Origin: CAYOOP01 sp964405685
GTDB taxonomy: Bacteria; Pseudomonadota; Alphaproteobacteria; Rickettsiales; SXRF01
NCBI GenBank assembly: GCA_964405685.1
Contig: CAYOOP010000007.1
Coordinates: 1 to 64,000 of the forward strand
DNA: 64,000 nucleotides
Reading direction: 5' to 3'
Below the pieces are notes generated by a model. It saw nothing but the letters and a program-made list of their open reading frames with translations. It was not told the origin of the DNA and ran no database searches. Of the stretch, positions 16,821 through 24,682 are shown in pieces. Position 1 is the first letter of the stretch, and each line of letters begins with the position of its first letter. Both the position numbers and the translations under genes were made by a program.

Positions 16821-17532
16821 CCCTAAAACTATCCATCCATTTCCAGAATTCCCACAATTGGCCTTCGCCGTTCATGGAAAATAAAATCACCTCGGCGCGA
16901 CCGACAATGTTGGCTTCCGGCACAAAGCCTACACCTTCGGCAAAGCGGCTGTCCTGCGAGTTGTCGCGGTTATCGCCCATCATGAAATAGTGATGTTCTG
17001 GCACGGTAAACACCGGTGTGTTGTTGGCATAGCCCTCGTCCGTCTCTTTCAGAATGAGAATTTTCTTGCCCTCGGGCAGCGTTTCTTCAAACCGCGCCAC
17101 TTGCTTGTCGGTGTGTTCGACGAGGTCGAGATCGTGGAATGTATCGACAACTTCTTCAGGTAGCATTTCACCGTTGATAAACAAGCGGCCATGTTTCATC
17201 TGAAGGCGGTCTCCCGGCAAACCAATCACGCGTTTGATGAAGTCGATGCGCGGGCGAAGTGGTGGGCGGAACACGACAACATCGCCGCGTTTCGGACGAT
17301 TCTCCGTGCCGATGCGGCCTTCGAAAAATGGTAACCCCAATGGAAAAGAATAGCGGCTATAGCCGTAGGTATATTTCGAAACGAAGAGATAATCGCCGAC
17401 CAGCAAATTGCTTTTCATCGAGCCGGAAGGAATATGAAACGGTTCGAACAGGAAGCTGCGGAAAATGATGGCGATGACGACCGCCACTAGCATGGTGCGT
17501 ATGGTTTCATCCCACGCTTTTTTGTGAGACAT
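16792..17532 (-). CDS. lepB: Signal peptidase I
   Basis: The inner-membrane protease that removes signal peptides from secreted proteins. One N-terminal membrane segment (TMLVAVVIAIIFRSFLF) is followed by the serine box HIPSGSMKSNLLVGD and the lysine box in DFIKRVIGLPGD, with the conserved MGDNRDNSQDSR motif near the C terminus. I chose ATG 17532, which overlaps the aspC stop as TAATG, over a start 18 bases upstream. 246 residues. Confidence 0.95.
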   Translation of the reverse strand: MSHKKAWDETIRTMLVAVVIAIIFRSFLFEPFHIPSGSMKSNLLVGDYLFVSKYTYGYSRYSFPLGLPFFEGRIGTENRPKRGDVVVFRPPLRPRIDFIKRVIGLPGDRLQMKHGRLFINGEMLPEEVVDTFHDLDLVEHTDKQVARFEETLPEGKKILILKETDEGYANNTPVFTVPEHHYFMMGDNRDNSQDSRFAEGVGFVPEANIVGRAEVILFSMNGEGQLWEFWKWMDSFRGDRFVKIIR

Positions 17533-18734
17533 TATTTCAACTCCGCGCACGCTTTGGCGATGCGGGTCATCGCATCGGTAAGTAGCGCTTCCGACGTTGC
17601 ATAGGAAATGCGGAAGTAACCCGGTGCGCCAAAGGCGCTGCCGGCAACGGCGGCAACGAGCGCATCCTCCAGCAGATATTCACAAAACGCGGTGCAGCTT
17701 TCAATTCTCTTGCCAGACGGTGCGGTTTTCCCAAGCAAGCCTTTCATACTCGGAAATACGTAAAATGCACCTTCGGGTTTCAAGCAGGTGATGCCGGGAA
17801 TGACATTGAGTGCATCGACCACTAAGTTGCGGCGTTTGGCAAAACTCGCGCGCCAGTCGTTCAAAAATTCAATCGAGCTATTCAGTGCTGCAACCGATGC
17901 TGCTTGCGAAATCGAAGAAGGGTTGCTTGTGGAATGCGATTGAATATCCGCAATCGCTGCCATCAATGGTTTTGGCCCGCCCGCGTAACCGATGCGCCAG
18001 CCGGTCATCGCAAAAGCTTTGGAAACGCCATTTACCGTGAGTGTACGATCATAAAGCTTGGGTTCAACCTGCGCGAGGGTGTGGAATTTCAGACCATCAT
18101 AAATCAAATGCTCGTAAATATCATCGGCGATGATGTGCACGTGCGGATGTTTCAAGAGCATATCCGCAATCGCACGTAGCTCTTCTTTCGTATAGGCCGC
18201 ACCGGTGGGGTTGCTCGGCGAATTGAGAATCAGCCATTTGGTTTTCGGTGTGATCGCTTTACTCAAATCCTCTGGGCTTAATTTGAACCCTTTTTGTTCC
18301 GCACACGGAACGAAAACTGGTGTACCTTCAGCAAACAGCACCATGTCCGGGTAGGACACCCAATACGGTGCTGGAATAATCACTTCATCGCCAGTGTTGA
18401 GGGTCGCCAGCAGCGCATTAAAGATCACCTGTTTTGCACCGCAGCTGACGACGATTTGGTTCGGTGCGTATTCCAAACCATTTTCACGTTTAAATTTATC
18501 GCAAATTGCTTTTTTCAGCGCCGCAGTGCCGGAAACAGGCGTGTATTTCGTATCTCCCCTATTGATCGCGTCGATCGCTGCTTTTTTAATATGCTCCGGC
18601 GTGTCAAAATCAGGTTCGCCTGCACCCAGGCCAATCACATTTTTGCCTGCGGCCTTAAGCTCCGCCGCCCGCGCGGTAACGGCAAGGGTAGGGGAGGGTT
18701 TTACTCGAGCGAGACGTTCGGCGATAAAGGACAT
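17532..18734 (-). CDS. aspC: Aspartate aminotransferase (PLP class I)
   Basis: A 400-residue aminotransferase of the Ib subgroup, transferring the amino group of aspartate to 2-oxoglutarate. The PLP lysine is in NGVSKAFAMTGWRIGY and the phosphate or cofactor contacts include SPSNPTGA and YAPNQIVVSCGAKQ. Related enzymes may also act on prephenate or aromatic acids, so the substrate is not fixed by sequence. It precedes lepB with a one-base stop/start overlap, which suggests a shared transcript. Confidence 0.92.
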   Translation of the reverse strand: MSFIAERLARVKPSPTLAVTARAAELKAAGKNVIGLGAGEPDFDTPEHIKKAAIDAINRGDTKYTPVSGTAALKKAICDKFKRENGLEYAPNQIVVSCGAKQVIFNALLATLNTGDEVIIPAPYWVSYPDMVLFAEGTPVFVPCAEQKGFKLSPEDLSKAITPKTKWLILNSPSNPTGAAYTKEELRAIADMLLKHPHVHIIADDIYEHLIYDGLKFHTLAQVEPKLYDRTLTVNGVSKAFAMTGWRIGYAGGPKPLMAAIADIQSHSTSNPSSISQAASVAALNSSIEFLNDWRASFAKRRNLVVDALNVIPGITCLKPEGAFYVFPSMKGLLGKTAPSGKRIESCTAFCEYLLEDALVAAVAGSAFGAPGYFRISYATSEALLTDAMTRIAKACAELK

Positions 18735-18816
18735 ATTTTTCTAAGAAGAGGGTCAAGGTTAAGGCCACAAACATGCAAATCCTGCGCCGATTGTACAGGA
18801 TTATTTTAGGCACTCA

Positions 18817-19089
18817 TTAACGATACGGCTTCGGGCAGCCTTCCATTTGCAAAATATAATGGCCCGCTTGCGTAAGGCTTGCCTGAATCGCAGGGGGCGC
18901 CGGCTCGGTGTGGCAGAAATTACAGCGTTCAGACTTCAGCGCATCCGCCGATTCACCGATCGATTCCAAAAATGCATGTGCGTAGCGCACCGCATCTCCC
19001 TTGCTGCCGCCATGGGGCAGAAACACATCAAAATGAATGGTCTTGCCGGTTTTGGAAGTGGCGTAGGTGTCGTAGACGTCAATGTTCAT
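18817..19089 (-). CDS. DUF2024 family protein
   Basis: A 90-residue protein with the family opening MNIDVYDTYATSKTGKTIHFDVFL and the C-terminal segment CNFCHTEP. The region CNFCH plus a later CPKPY could bind a metal, but this is speculation. Its start overlaps the 3' end of the FKBP-like gene by 11 bases. Function is unknown in the family. Confidence 0.8.
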   Translation of the reverse strand: MNIDVYDTYATSKTGKTIHFDVFLPHGGSKGDAVRYAHAFLESIGESADALKSERCNFCHTEPAPPAIQASLTQAGHYILQMEGCPKPYR

Positions 19090-19957
19090 AAGGCCTCTTT
19101 GACAGCGGGTTTAACAGGGTAATTTTTGCTACCACCATATCCTTGCTAGGGGTAGTAAGCGGGGCAGGAGCGTTTGCGGCGCGCGTATGCAGCCGTTCTT
19201 GCCACGCAGGCGGCAATACCAATGTGCGTTTCCCGCCTTCGCGCATGCCGATGACTCCTTGCTCAATTCCAAGCATCAATTCACCCGAACCAATCGTGAA
19301 GGTTGTGGGCACGTCCGTTTTCAACATTCCATTGCTACCATACAGTGTGATATGTGCGTTTATTGTATCGCCGCAACGCGCGGTGGCACCGCTGCCGGGG
19401 CGCGTATCCATTAATTCCAGCATCAGTTTTTTCTCGTCAAACAGCTCGGGTTTTTCGGGTGTAGCTCCATTAAGTGTCAGGCGTAGTTGTGTGATACTGC
19501 CCTGCACGTCCGCCGCCAATTCGCTGCCGGAGACGGCTTTGCTCAGTTCCACCTCGCGTGCGCCGCTGACGTGCATGGTGGAAATAAGTTGCGTCAGCAG
19601 TAGGTACTCCTTATCGCCGCTCGTAAATTCCAGCGTGGTTTCCTGCGGCGCATCCCCCGCTGTTTGCAGGGTGACGTTCACTTTCTGGCCACACAGCAAC
19701 ACAGGGCCCGCACCGGGTGCGACGTCTTTTATCTTGACGCCAGACGAAAGCGGCGAGGCAGTTTTATACGGCTCAATGTCCGGAATCGCTTGCTTAATGG
19801 GCGCGAGCACGGGGTTCGGTTCGCCTTCTTTTTTGGGCGTGTGCGCTGCTTGCAAGATGAGCAGCGCAACAAAGCTGATCACCCCGTAAATCAGCCATTT
19901 GGGCTTGGGCGGTAGTGGTGTTTTTTCACGATGTTTGCGAAAGGGGAGCATAATCAC
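19079..19957 (-). CDS. Membrane-anchored FKBP-type peptidyl-prolyl isomerase-like protein
   Basis: A 292-residue protein with a basic N terminus, a single membrane segment (about residues 24-41, WLIYGVISFVALLILQAAH) and two FKBP-like halves. The second half (about 175-285) has the recognisable pattern MDTRPGSGATARCGDTINAHI, then IGSGELMLGIEQGVIGMREGGKRTLVLPP. The first half is more diverged. It probably aids folding in the periplasm. Active-site aromatic residues are only partly kept, so isomerase activity is uncertain. Confidence 0.82.
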   Translation of the reverse strand: MIMLPFRKHREKTPLPPKPKWLIYGVISFVALLILQAAHTPKKEGEPNPVLAPIKQAIPDIEPYKTASPLSSGVKIKDVAPGAGPVLLCGQKVNVTLQTAGDAPQETTLEFTSGDKEYLLLTQLISTMHVSGAREVELSKAVSGSELAADVQGSITQLRLTLNGATPEKPELFDEKKLMLELMDTRPGSGATARCGDTINAHITLYGSNGMLKTDVPTTFTIGSGELMLGIEQGVIGMREGGKRTLVLPPAWQERLHTRAANAPAPLTTPSKDMVVAKITLLNPLSKRPYEH

Positions 19958-20004
19958 TCTGAATTATATGGATTTTGTTCGAATAGGCTAGCCACACGAA
20001 ACCG

Positions 20005-20032
20005 TTGACAACCAATTTTTCCTCTCTAATAT
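20005..20032 (+). promoter_or_regulatory. Sigma-70 promoter of rpsD
   Basis: TTGACA (20005-20010) and TAATAT (20027-20032) are separated by 16 bases, close to consensus. They lie 40 bases upstream of the rpsD GTG start, in the divergent gap with the FKBP-like gene. Confidence 0.7.
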
Positions 20033-20071
20033 GCGCTTCCCTTTTTTCAAACACAAGACAAAGAGCAAATT

Positions 20072-20689
20072 GTGACCAAACGTGCAGAAGCCAAATACAA
20101 AATCAGCCGCCGCCTAGGCGTCAACCTCTGGGGTCGCGAGTCCGACCCGTTCAACAAACGTGGCTATGCGCCCGGCCAACACGGCGCCACCAAACGCAAA
20201 AAAACCTCGGATTTCGGCACGCAGCTGCGCGAAAAACAAAAGCTCAAAGGCTACTACGGTAACATCAGCGAACGCCAATTCCGCAAAATCTATACCGAAG
20301 CCAACCGCCGCAAAGGCGACACCGGCGAAAATCTGGTGGGCCTGCTCGAAAGCCGCCTGGATGCGATTGTGTACCGCATGGGCATTGCTGCAACTGTCTT
20401 TGCCGCGCGCCAAATCGTTAGCCATGCGCACATCACCGTCAACGGCAAAAAAGTGAACATTCCAAGCTACCAGTGCAAAGAAGGCGACGAAATCGCCGTG
20501 CGCGAAAAATCGAAACAGCTCGCAAGCATCTTGGAAGTTGTGCAAAACCCTGAGCGCGGCGTGCCGGAATATTTGAGCTTCGACACTGCCGAACTCAAAG
20601 GTAAATTCATCCGTGCGCCTAAACTCGCGGAAGTGCCATACCCGGTCATCATGCAACCGAACTTCATCATCGAGTTTTATTCTCGTTAG
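20072..20689 (+). CDS. rpsD: 30S ribosomal protein S4
   Basis: A primary 16S rRNA-binding protein of the small subunit, also important for decoding accuracy. The 205-residue protein starts at GTG 20072 (TKRAEAKYKISRRLGVNLWG). It has the S4 RNA-binding domain near residues 95-155 (LESRLDAIVYRMG, then HITVNGKKVNIPSYQ) and the conserved end PVIMQPNFIIEFYSR. It stands alone with its own promoter. No CXXC zinc cysteines are seen at the N terminus. Confidence 0.97.
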   Translation: MTKRAEAKYKISRRLGVNLWGRESDPFNKRGYAPGQHGATKRKKTSDFGTQLREKQKLKGYYGNISERQFRKIYTEANRRKGDTGENLVGLLESRLDAIVYRMGIAATVFAARQIVSHAHITVNGKKVNIPSYQCKEGDEIAVREKSKQLASILEVVQNPERGVPEYLSFDTAELKGKFIRAPKLAEVPYPVIMQPNFIIEFYSR

Positions 20690-20720
20690 TTTTAGTAGTC
20701 TTTTGTTTTGAGGCACTAAT

Positions 20721-21326
20721 ATGGTTACAATGATTGTGCCCTCGGAATACGAGAGAGCTGGCTATTCTAATATCAGATCTTTTCCCTCAGATTCGCCCGT
20801 TAATAAGGCATTTCTAGAAATGGCGAAGACGTATAAGTGGCAAGATCCAAAGCTTTTAATAGGTGATCATTTTAATCCAAAAGCACTTCATGGCCGTTTT
20901 GGTAATGGTGCCACCGTCGTGATTTCCAGTAGCCTCGTTAAATTACTGAACGAGGAAGAGCAAATTGCAACACTTGGATATTCAATGGGTCTTACGCAGA
21001 AGAAAGACATATCCAATGGTGATTGGAAAATGGCGGCCTTCGCCTTATTTGTACTAGGTGGCAGTCTAGCGCTCGAATACAAAGTCTTTCCTGATGATTA
21101 CACTAAGCAATTAGATCGCCGTGAATTTGGAATAGAGCTATTTAAGAGTGCAGTTAGACGTTCAGCGCTTGTGGGAGCAGGTGCTTATGCCGGTAGGCAT
21201 ATTTTTGTGGAGCGTGATGTCCCAGATCTAGTAGAGAATAAAGAGGCTCTTTATTCGGCAGATAAAAAAATAAAAAAGTGGTGGCTTGAGACGCAAAGCG
21301 CGCAAGAGAATTCACAGAGCCGATAA
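20721..21326 (+). CDS. Unknown protein resembling an inactive M48 peptidase domain
   Basis: A 201-residue protein, more AT-rich than its neighbours, starting at ATG 20721 with GAGG upstream. The stretch ATVVISSSLVKLLNEEEQIA matches the region before the zinc motif in M48 peptidases, where HExxH would follow. Here the sequence reads TLGYSMGL, so the zinc ligands and the catalytic glutamate are missing. Hydrophobic segments follow (MAAFALFVLGGSLALEY and SALVGAGAYAGRHIF). I infer a pseudo-peptidase, with low certainty. It converges on grxD with a 6-base gap. Confidence 0.55.
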   Translation: MVTMIVPSEYERAGYSNIRSFPSDSPVNKAFLEMAKTYKWQDPKLLIGDHFNPKALHGRFGNGATVVISSSLVKLLNEEEQIATLGYSMGLTQKKDISNGDWKMAAFALFVLGGSLALEYKVFPDDYTKQLDRREFGIELFKSAVRRSALVGAGAYAGRHIFVERDVPDLVENKEALYSADKKIKKWWLETQSAQENSQSR

Positions 21327-21332
21327 CTAAGC

Positions 21333-21674
21333 CTAGGCCGCGTTCTCGGTAAAGCTGACACCCTTCTCCTTCAGCAACTTCTGCAAATCGCCGGATTTGA
21401 ACATGTCGCGGGTGATGTCGCAGCCGCCGATGAATTCGCCCTTGACGTAAAGTTGCGGAATGGTCGGCCAGTTGGAGAATTGTTTGATGCCTTCGCGCAC
21501 TTCAGGGTCAGCAAGCACATCGACATCTTTAAAATCAACACCGAGCTTGGTCAGCACCTGCACCACCGCGCCGGAAAACCCGCATTGGGGGATTTTTTTG
21601 GTGCCTTTCAAGAACAGCACCACATCGTTAGCGTTGATATCCGATTGAATTTTCTCAAAGATAGGGTTGGTCAT
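21333..21674 (-). CDS. grxD: Monothiol glutaredoxin (CGFS type)
   Basis: A 113-residue Grx4-family protein that binds and transfers [2Fe-2S] clusters. The CGFS site is at residues 31-34 (IPQCGFSGAV). The glutathione-binding segments NWPTIPQLYVKGEFIGG and GGCDITRDM are present. It follows bolA on the same strand by 9 bases, and Grx4-BolA complexes are known to work together in Fe-S trafficking and iron sensing. Confidence 0.95.
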   Translation of the reverse strand: MTNPIFEKIQSDINANDVVLFLKGTKKIPQCGFSGAVVQVLTKLGVDFKDVDVLADPEVREGIKQFSNWPTIPQLYVKGEFIGGCDITRDMFKSGDLQKLLKEKGVSFTENAA

Positions 21675-21683
21675 AAGGGTTCC

Positions 21684-21914
21684 TCAAGGTGTTTTCGTCG
21701 AAATCGCAAGGGCGTGCAGCGTGCCATCCATCAATTCGGGAAGCGCTGCTTGCACCAGACGATGTTGGGCGAGTACAGGTTTTCCGCGGAAGGCCTCGCT
21801 TACAATCGTCAGCTCGTAGTGGTTCTGGTCACCCGCTAAGTCATTGAGATCAATAGCAGCATCAGGAAATGCGGCTTTCAGGCGTTCTTCAATGAGTGCA
21901 GCGGGCATAGGCAT
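21684..21914 (-). CDS. BolA family protein
   Basis: A small protein of 76 residues with the BolA/IbaG fold signature: MPAALIEERLKAAFPDA, then GDQNHYELTIVSEAFRGKPVLAQHRLV with the conserved histidine, and a C-terminal LHALAISTKTP segment. It probably binds a [2Fe-2S] cluster together with the monothiol glutaredoxin just downstream. ATG 21914 is preferred to the upstream TTG 21935. Confidence 0.92.
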   Translation of the reverse strand: MPMPAALIEERLKAAFPDAAIDLNDLAGDQNHYELTIVSEAFRGKPVLAQHRLVQAALPELMDGTLHALAISTKTP

Positions 21915-21962
21915 AGGCCGGCTTATAGAACCCAATGCGCGCCAAGTAAAGGAAAATAGCCA

Positions 21963-21990
21963 TTGACGCGGGGTGGAAATTGTGTAGAAT
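21963..21990 (+). promoter_or_regulatory. Sigma-70 promoter of cspA
   Basis: TTGACG (21963-21968) and TAGAAT (21985-21990) are 16 bases apart. They lie about 140 bases upstream of the cold shock gene, giving it a long leader, as is usual for cspA genes. Confidence 0.65.
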
Positions 21991-21996
21991 GCGCCT

Positions 21997-22132
21997 CGAG
22001 TTTTCTTGCCTACTCTTGAACTACGAGACGATCTTTGGGTCGCTAGCGTTTAACGAAGAGTGACGATCGAGACTCTTCTCCGCCTCATGGTGAGGTGGCG
22101 TGTTAATGCTAAAGACTTAAGGAGATACGATA
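21997..22132 (+). promoter_or_regulatory. Long 5' leader of the cold shock gene
   Basis: About 136 bases run from the predicted transcript start to the start codon and contain no frame of note. Several complementary stretches are seen (actcttgaa...cgaagagtgacg, and cgagactcttctccgcctcatggtgagg), so it can fold. The leader ends in a strong AAGGAGAT site. In known cspA genes such leaders act as RNA thermosensors; that this one does is inferred. Confidence 0.5.
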
Positions 22133-22339
22133 ATGGCTACTGGTACAGTAAAATGGTTTAACCCCACCAAAGGTTACGGCTTTGTTCAACCCGATGCAGG
22201 TGGGAACGATGTATTCGTTCACATCAGCGCTGTGGAACGCGCAGGCCTCTCGACCTTGAACGAAGGTCAAAAAGTCAGCTACGAGCTTGCTACTGAAAAG
22301 GGCAAAACCTCGGCTGCTAACCTGAAATTGGTTAACTAG
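22133..22339 (+). CDS. cspA: Cold shock protein
   Basis: A 68-residue single cold-shock domain that binds single-stranded RNA and DNA and melts RNA structure. It has RNP1 (KGYGFVQPD) and RNP2 (VFVHISAV) motifs and the GTVKWFNPTKGYG opening. ATG 22133 follows AAGGAGAT. The DEAD-box helicase gene lies downstream past a hairpin, so the two may respond to cold together. Confidence 0.96.
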   Translation: MATGTVKWFNPTKGYGFVQPDAGGNDVFVHISAVERAGLSTLNEGQKVSYELATEKGKTSAANLKLVN

Positions 22340-22367
22340 TCACAATTTAAACTGGCGCCATGCTTAT

Positions 22368-22391
22368 CCACCTCCTGTAATCAGGGGGTGG
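22368..22391 (+). terminator. Hairpin between cspA and the helicase gene
   Basis: A 10-bp stem CCACCTCCTG / CAGGGGGTGG (one wobble pair) with a TAAT loop lies 28 bases after the cspA stop. The following bases are only mildly T-rich, so it may work as a partial terminator or attenuator that lets some transcription into the helicase gene. Confidence 0.6.
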
Positions 22392-22447
22392 GCGCTTTGT
22401 GTTGCGCCCAAACGAACATCACTTAAGTGATGCTCAGAAGGATATTT

Positions 22448-23674
22448 ATGGAAAACTTCCAGTCGCTGGGGTTGCCCCAGCCGCTCATGCGTTCGCTTGA
22501 ACTCATGAAATTTGATAAGCCTACGCCGATTCAGGCGCAGGCGATTCCCCCCGCTCTCGAAGGCAGAGACATTCTGGGTTCTGCGCAAACCGGTACCGGT
22601 AAAACCGGCGCGTTCGGTATTCCGCTTGTCACCAAGCTGCTTGGCAGCCCGCGCGGTATGGCACTCGTCCTTACCCCCACGCGCGAACTTGCGGTGCAGG
22701 TGCAGGCGATGATCGACCAACTGCTTGGCAAAGGCAGTACGATTAAAAGTGCGCTGATTATCGGTGGCGATTCGATGCCCAAACAAATGGCCGCACTCCG
22801 CGCCCGCCCGCGCATTATTGTCGGTACGCCGGGCCGTATTAACGACCACCTTGCGCGCGGCTCGCTCATGCTGCACGAAGCCGGGTTTTTAGTGCTTGAT
22901 GAAACCGATCGCATGCTGGATATGGGCTTTGGCATACAGCTCGAGAAAATCTTCAAATATCTGCCAAAACAGCGCCAAACATTGATGTTCTCGGCAACGC
23001 TTCCGGACGAAATCATCAAAATTTCCGGCAAGTATTTGAACAATCCCGTGCGTGTATCGGTCGGTTCTACCGTCACGCCGATTGCCAAAATCGCGCAGGA
23101 AACGATCATCACCACCGAAACGGAAAAATACAATGTGCTAAACGCGCAGCTGAATGCCCGCACCGGTTCGGTCATCGTGTTTGTCAAAACCAAATATGGT
23201 GCTGAAAAACTGGCGACGCGTTTGCGCCGCGATAATCACAGTGCCGACGCCATTCACGGCGATCTGCGTCAAAACAAGCGTGACCGCGTGATCGATAATT
23301 TCCGCAAGCAGAAACACCGCGTGATGGTCGCAACCGACATCGCCGCGCGTGGGTTGGACATTCCGCACATCGAGCATGTCATCAACTATGATTTGCCGCA
23401 GTGCCCGGAAGACTACATCCACCGCATCGGCCGCACGGCGCGTGCCGGCGCGGAAGGTTCTGCCGTCAACTTGCTCACCTCGCAAGATGGACTCAAATGG
23501 AAAGCTATCCAACGCCTCATCAACCCCGGTGCGAAAGTGGAGCATATTCCCGGCGGTGCACCGCGCAGCGAACACAAGGGCAAGAAATTCGGCGCTGGTG
23601 GCAACAGCAAAGGCGGCAAACGCCCCTTCCGCCCGCACAAACACCGCCGCAGCTTTAAACCCCAAGCGGCTTAA
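22448..23674 (+). CDS. DEAD-box RNA helicase, RhlE-like
   Basis: A 408-residue ATP-dependent RNA helicase. Motifs in order: Q motif (KFDKPTPIQAQAIP), I AQTGTGKTG, Ia PTRELA, II DETD, III SAT, and VI HRIGRTARAG, with a basic Gly/Lys/Arg-rich C-terminal tail. Motif II reads DETD (LVLDETDRMLDMGF) instead of DEAD, a tolerated but less common form. ATG 22448 follows AAGGA. It sits next to cspA, as expected for a cold-adaptation helicase; RhlE or RhlB type cannot be decided. Confidence 0.93.
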   Translation: MENFQSLGLPQPLMRSLELMKFDKPTPIQAQAIPPALEGRDILGSAQTGTGKTGAFGIPLVTKLLGSPRGMALVLTPTRELAVQVQAMIDQLLGKGSTIKSALIIGGDSMPKQMAALRARPRIIVGTPGRINDHLARGSLMLHEAGFLVLDETDRMLDMGFGIQLEKIFKYLPKQRQTLMFSATLPDEIIKISGKYLNNPVRVSVGSTVTPIAKIAQETIITTETEKYNVLNAQLNARTGSVIVFVKTKYGAEKLATRLRRDNHSADAIHGDLRQNKRDRVIDNFRKQKHRVMVATDIAARGLDIPHIEHVINYDLPQCPEDYIHRIGRTARAGAEGSAVNLLTSQDGLKWKAIQRLINPGAKVEHIPGGAPRSEHKGKKFGAGGNSKGGKRPFRPHKHRRSFKPQAA

Positions 23675-23675
23675 T

Positions 23676-23755
23676 CGTCATTGCGAGCATAGCGAAGCAA
23701 TCCAGACTTACTTACGACTGGATTGCTTCGTCGCCTTTGGCTCCTCGCAATGACA
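23676..23755. repeat. Family C palindromic repeat (copy 2)
   Basis: The element starts cgtcattgcgagcatagcg and ends ctcctcgcaatgaca, with gcaatccag and its complement ctggattgc inside. It forms a near-complete palindrome between the helicase gene and fliR, starting two bases after the helicase stop. It matches copies at 841-907 and 32145-32233. Confidence 0.82.
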
Positions 23756-23791
23756 GATGACACCCGCATCGTGTCGCGCTAAACTCCCCCC

Positions 23792-24553
23792 ATGTTCGAC
23801 AATTTTCTCGCAGCTGAGCTGTTTGCTTTTTTGCTGCTGTTTACCCGCGTGGGCACGGCGCTCATGGTGATGCCCGGGTTTGGCGAGGTGTTCGTCACCG
23901 GCCGCTTTCGCTTGTTTATTGCGCTGTCTCTAAGCCTTGTGCTGATGCCGATGCTGGTGCCCAAATTGCCTGAAATGCCGGTGGAGCCGACCCTGCTCAT
24001 CCCCCTGATTGCGGCGGAAGCTACGGTGGGGGCATTCATCGGCCTGATGGTGCGGTTTTTAATGTCCGCCGCGCATATTGCCGCAACGGTGATCGCCACG
24101 CAATCGGGCCTGGCCAATGCCATGATGTTTGACTTTACCATGTCCGGCCAGACGACCGCACTCACCAACCTCATTTCATTCCTGGCGATTGTGTTGGTGT
24201 TTTCGCTGGATCTCCACCACGCGATGATTCAGGCAATTGCGACCAGCTATGAGATTTTCACGCCCGGCAGCTTTGCGTTTTTGCTCGACATCGCCGAAGT
24301 CTCCGCGCGCTATTCCAACGAAGCCTTCGTTGTCGCCCTGCAAATGGCCTCGCCGTTTATCGTCGGTGGCATCATCTTAAACCTCGGCGCGGGCGTGCTT
24401 TCACGTCTCATGCCCACCTTCCAGGTGTTTTTCGTGCTTATGCCCGCCCAAATCATGCTGGCATTTTTCATCCTCATGGTCAGCCTCTCCTCGATGATGT
24501 TGTGGTATGTGCATCATGTGGAAGAGGGGTTGGGTACGCTACTGACGCCTTGA
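23792..24553 (+). CDS. fliR: Flagellar export apparatus protein FliR
   Basis: A 253-residue membrane protein of the flagellar type III export gate. It has about six hydrophobic segments and the family features FLLLFTRVGTALMVMPGFGE at the start, ARYSNEAFVVALQMASPFIVGG in the middle and MPTFQVFFVLMPAQIMLAFF near the end. flhB follows after a family D repeat. fliP, fliQ and flhA are not in the window. Confidence 0.94.
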   Translation: MFDNFLAAELFAFLLLFTRVGTALMVMPGFGEVFVTGRFRLFIALSLSLVLMPMLVPKLPEMPVEPTLLIPLIAAEATVGAFIGLMVRFLMSAAHIAATVIATQSGLANAMMFDFTMSGQTTALTNLISFLAIVLVFSLDLHHAMIQAIATSYEIFTPGSFAFLLDIAEVSARYSNEAFVVALQMASPFIVGGIILNLGAGVLSRLMPTFQVFFVLMPAQIMLAFFILMVSLSSMMLWYVHHVEEGLGTLLTP

Positions 24554-24554
24554 T

Positions 24555-24635
24555 GTCATCCCTGCGGAAGCAGGGATCCTGAACGATCTATAACGTAAAT
24601 TGCCGATTTAGGATTCCCGCTTTCGCGGGAATGAC
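24555..24635. repeat. Family D palindromic repeat (copy 2)
   Basis: The element starts gtcatccctgcggaagcag and ends gctttcgcgggaatgac, with a short AT-rich centre. It lies between fliR and flhB, which are usually adjacent or overlapping in flagellar operons, so it has probably inserted there. Confidence 0.75.
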
Positions 24636-24682
24636 GGTATTCGCTGTTTGCAGCGAGCCAAAGTGAGGAGTATAAACAAATT

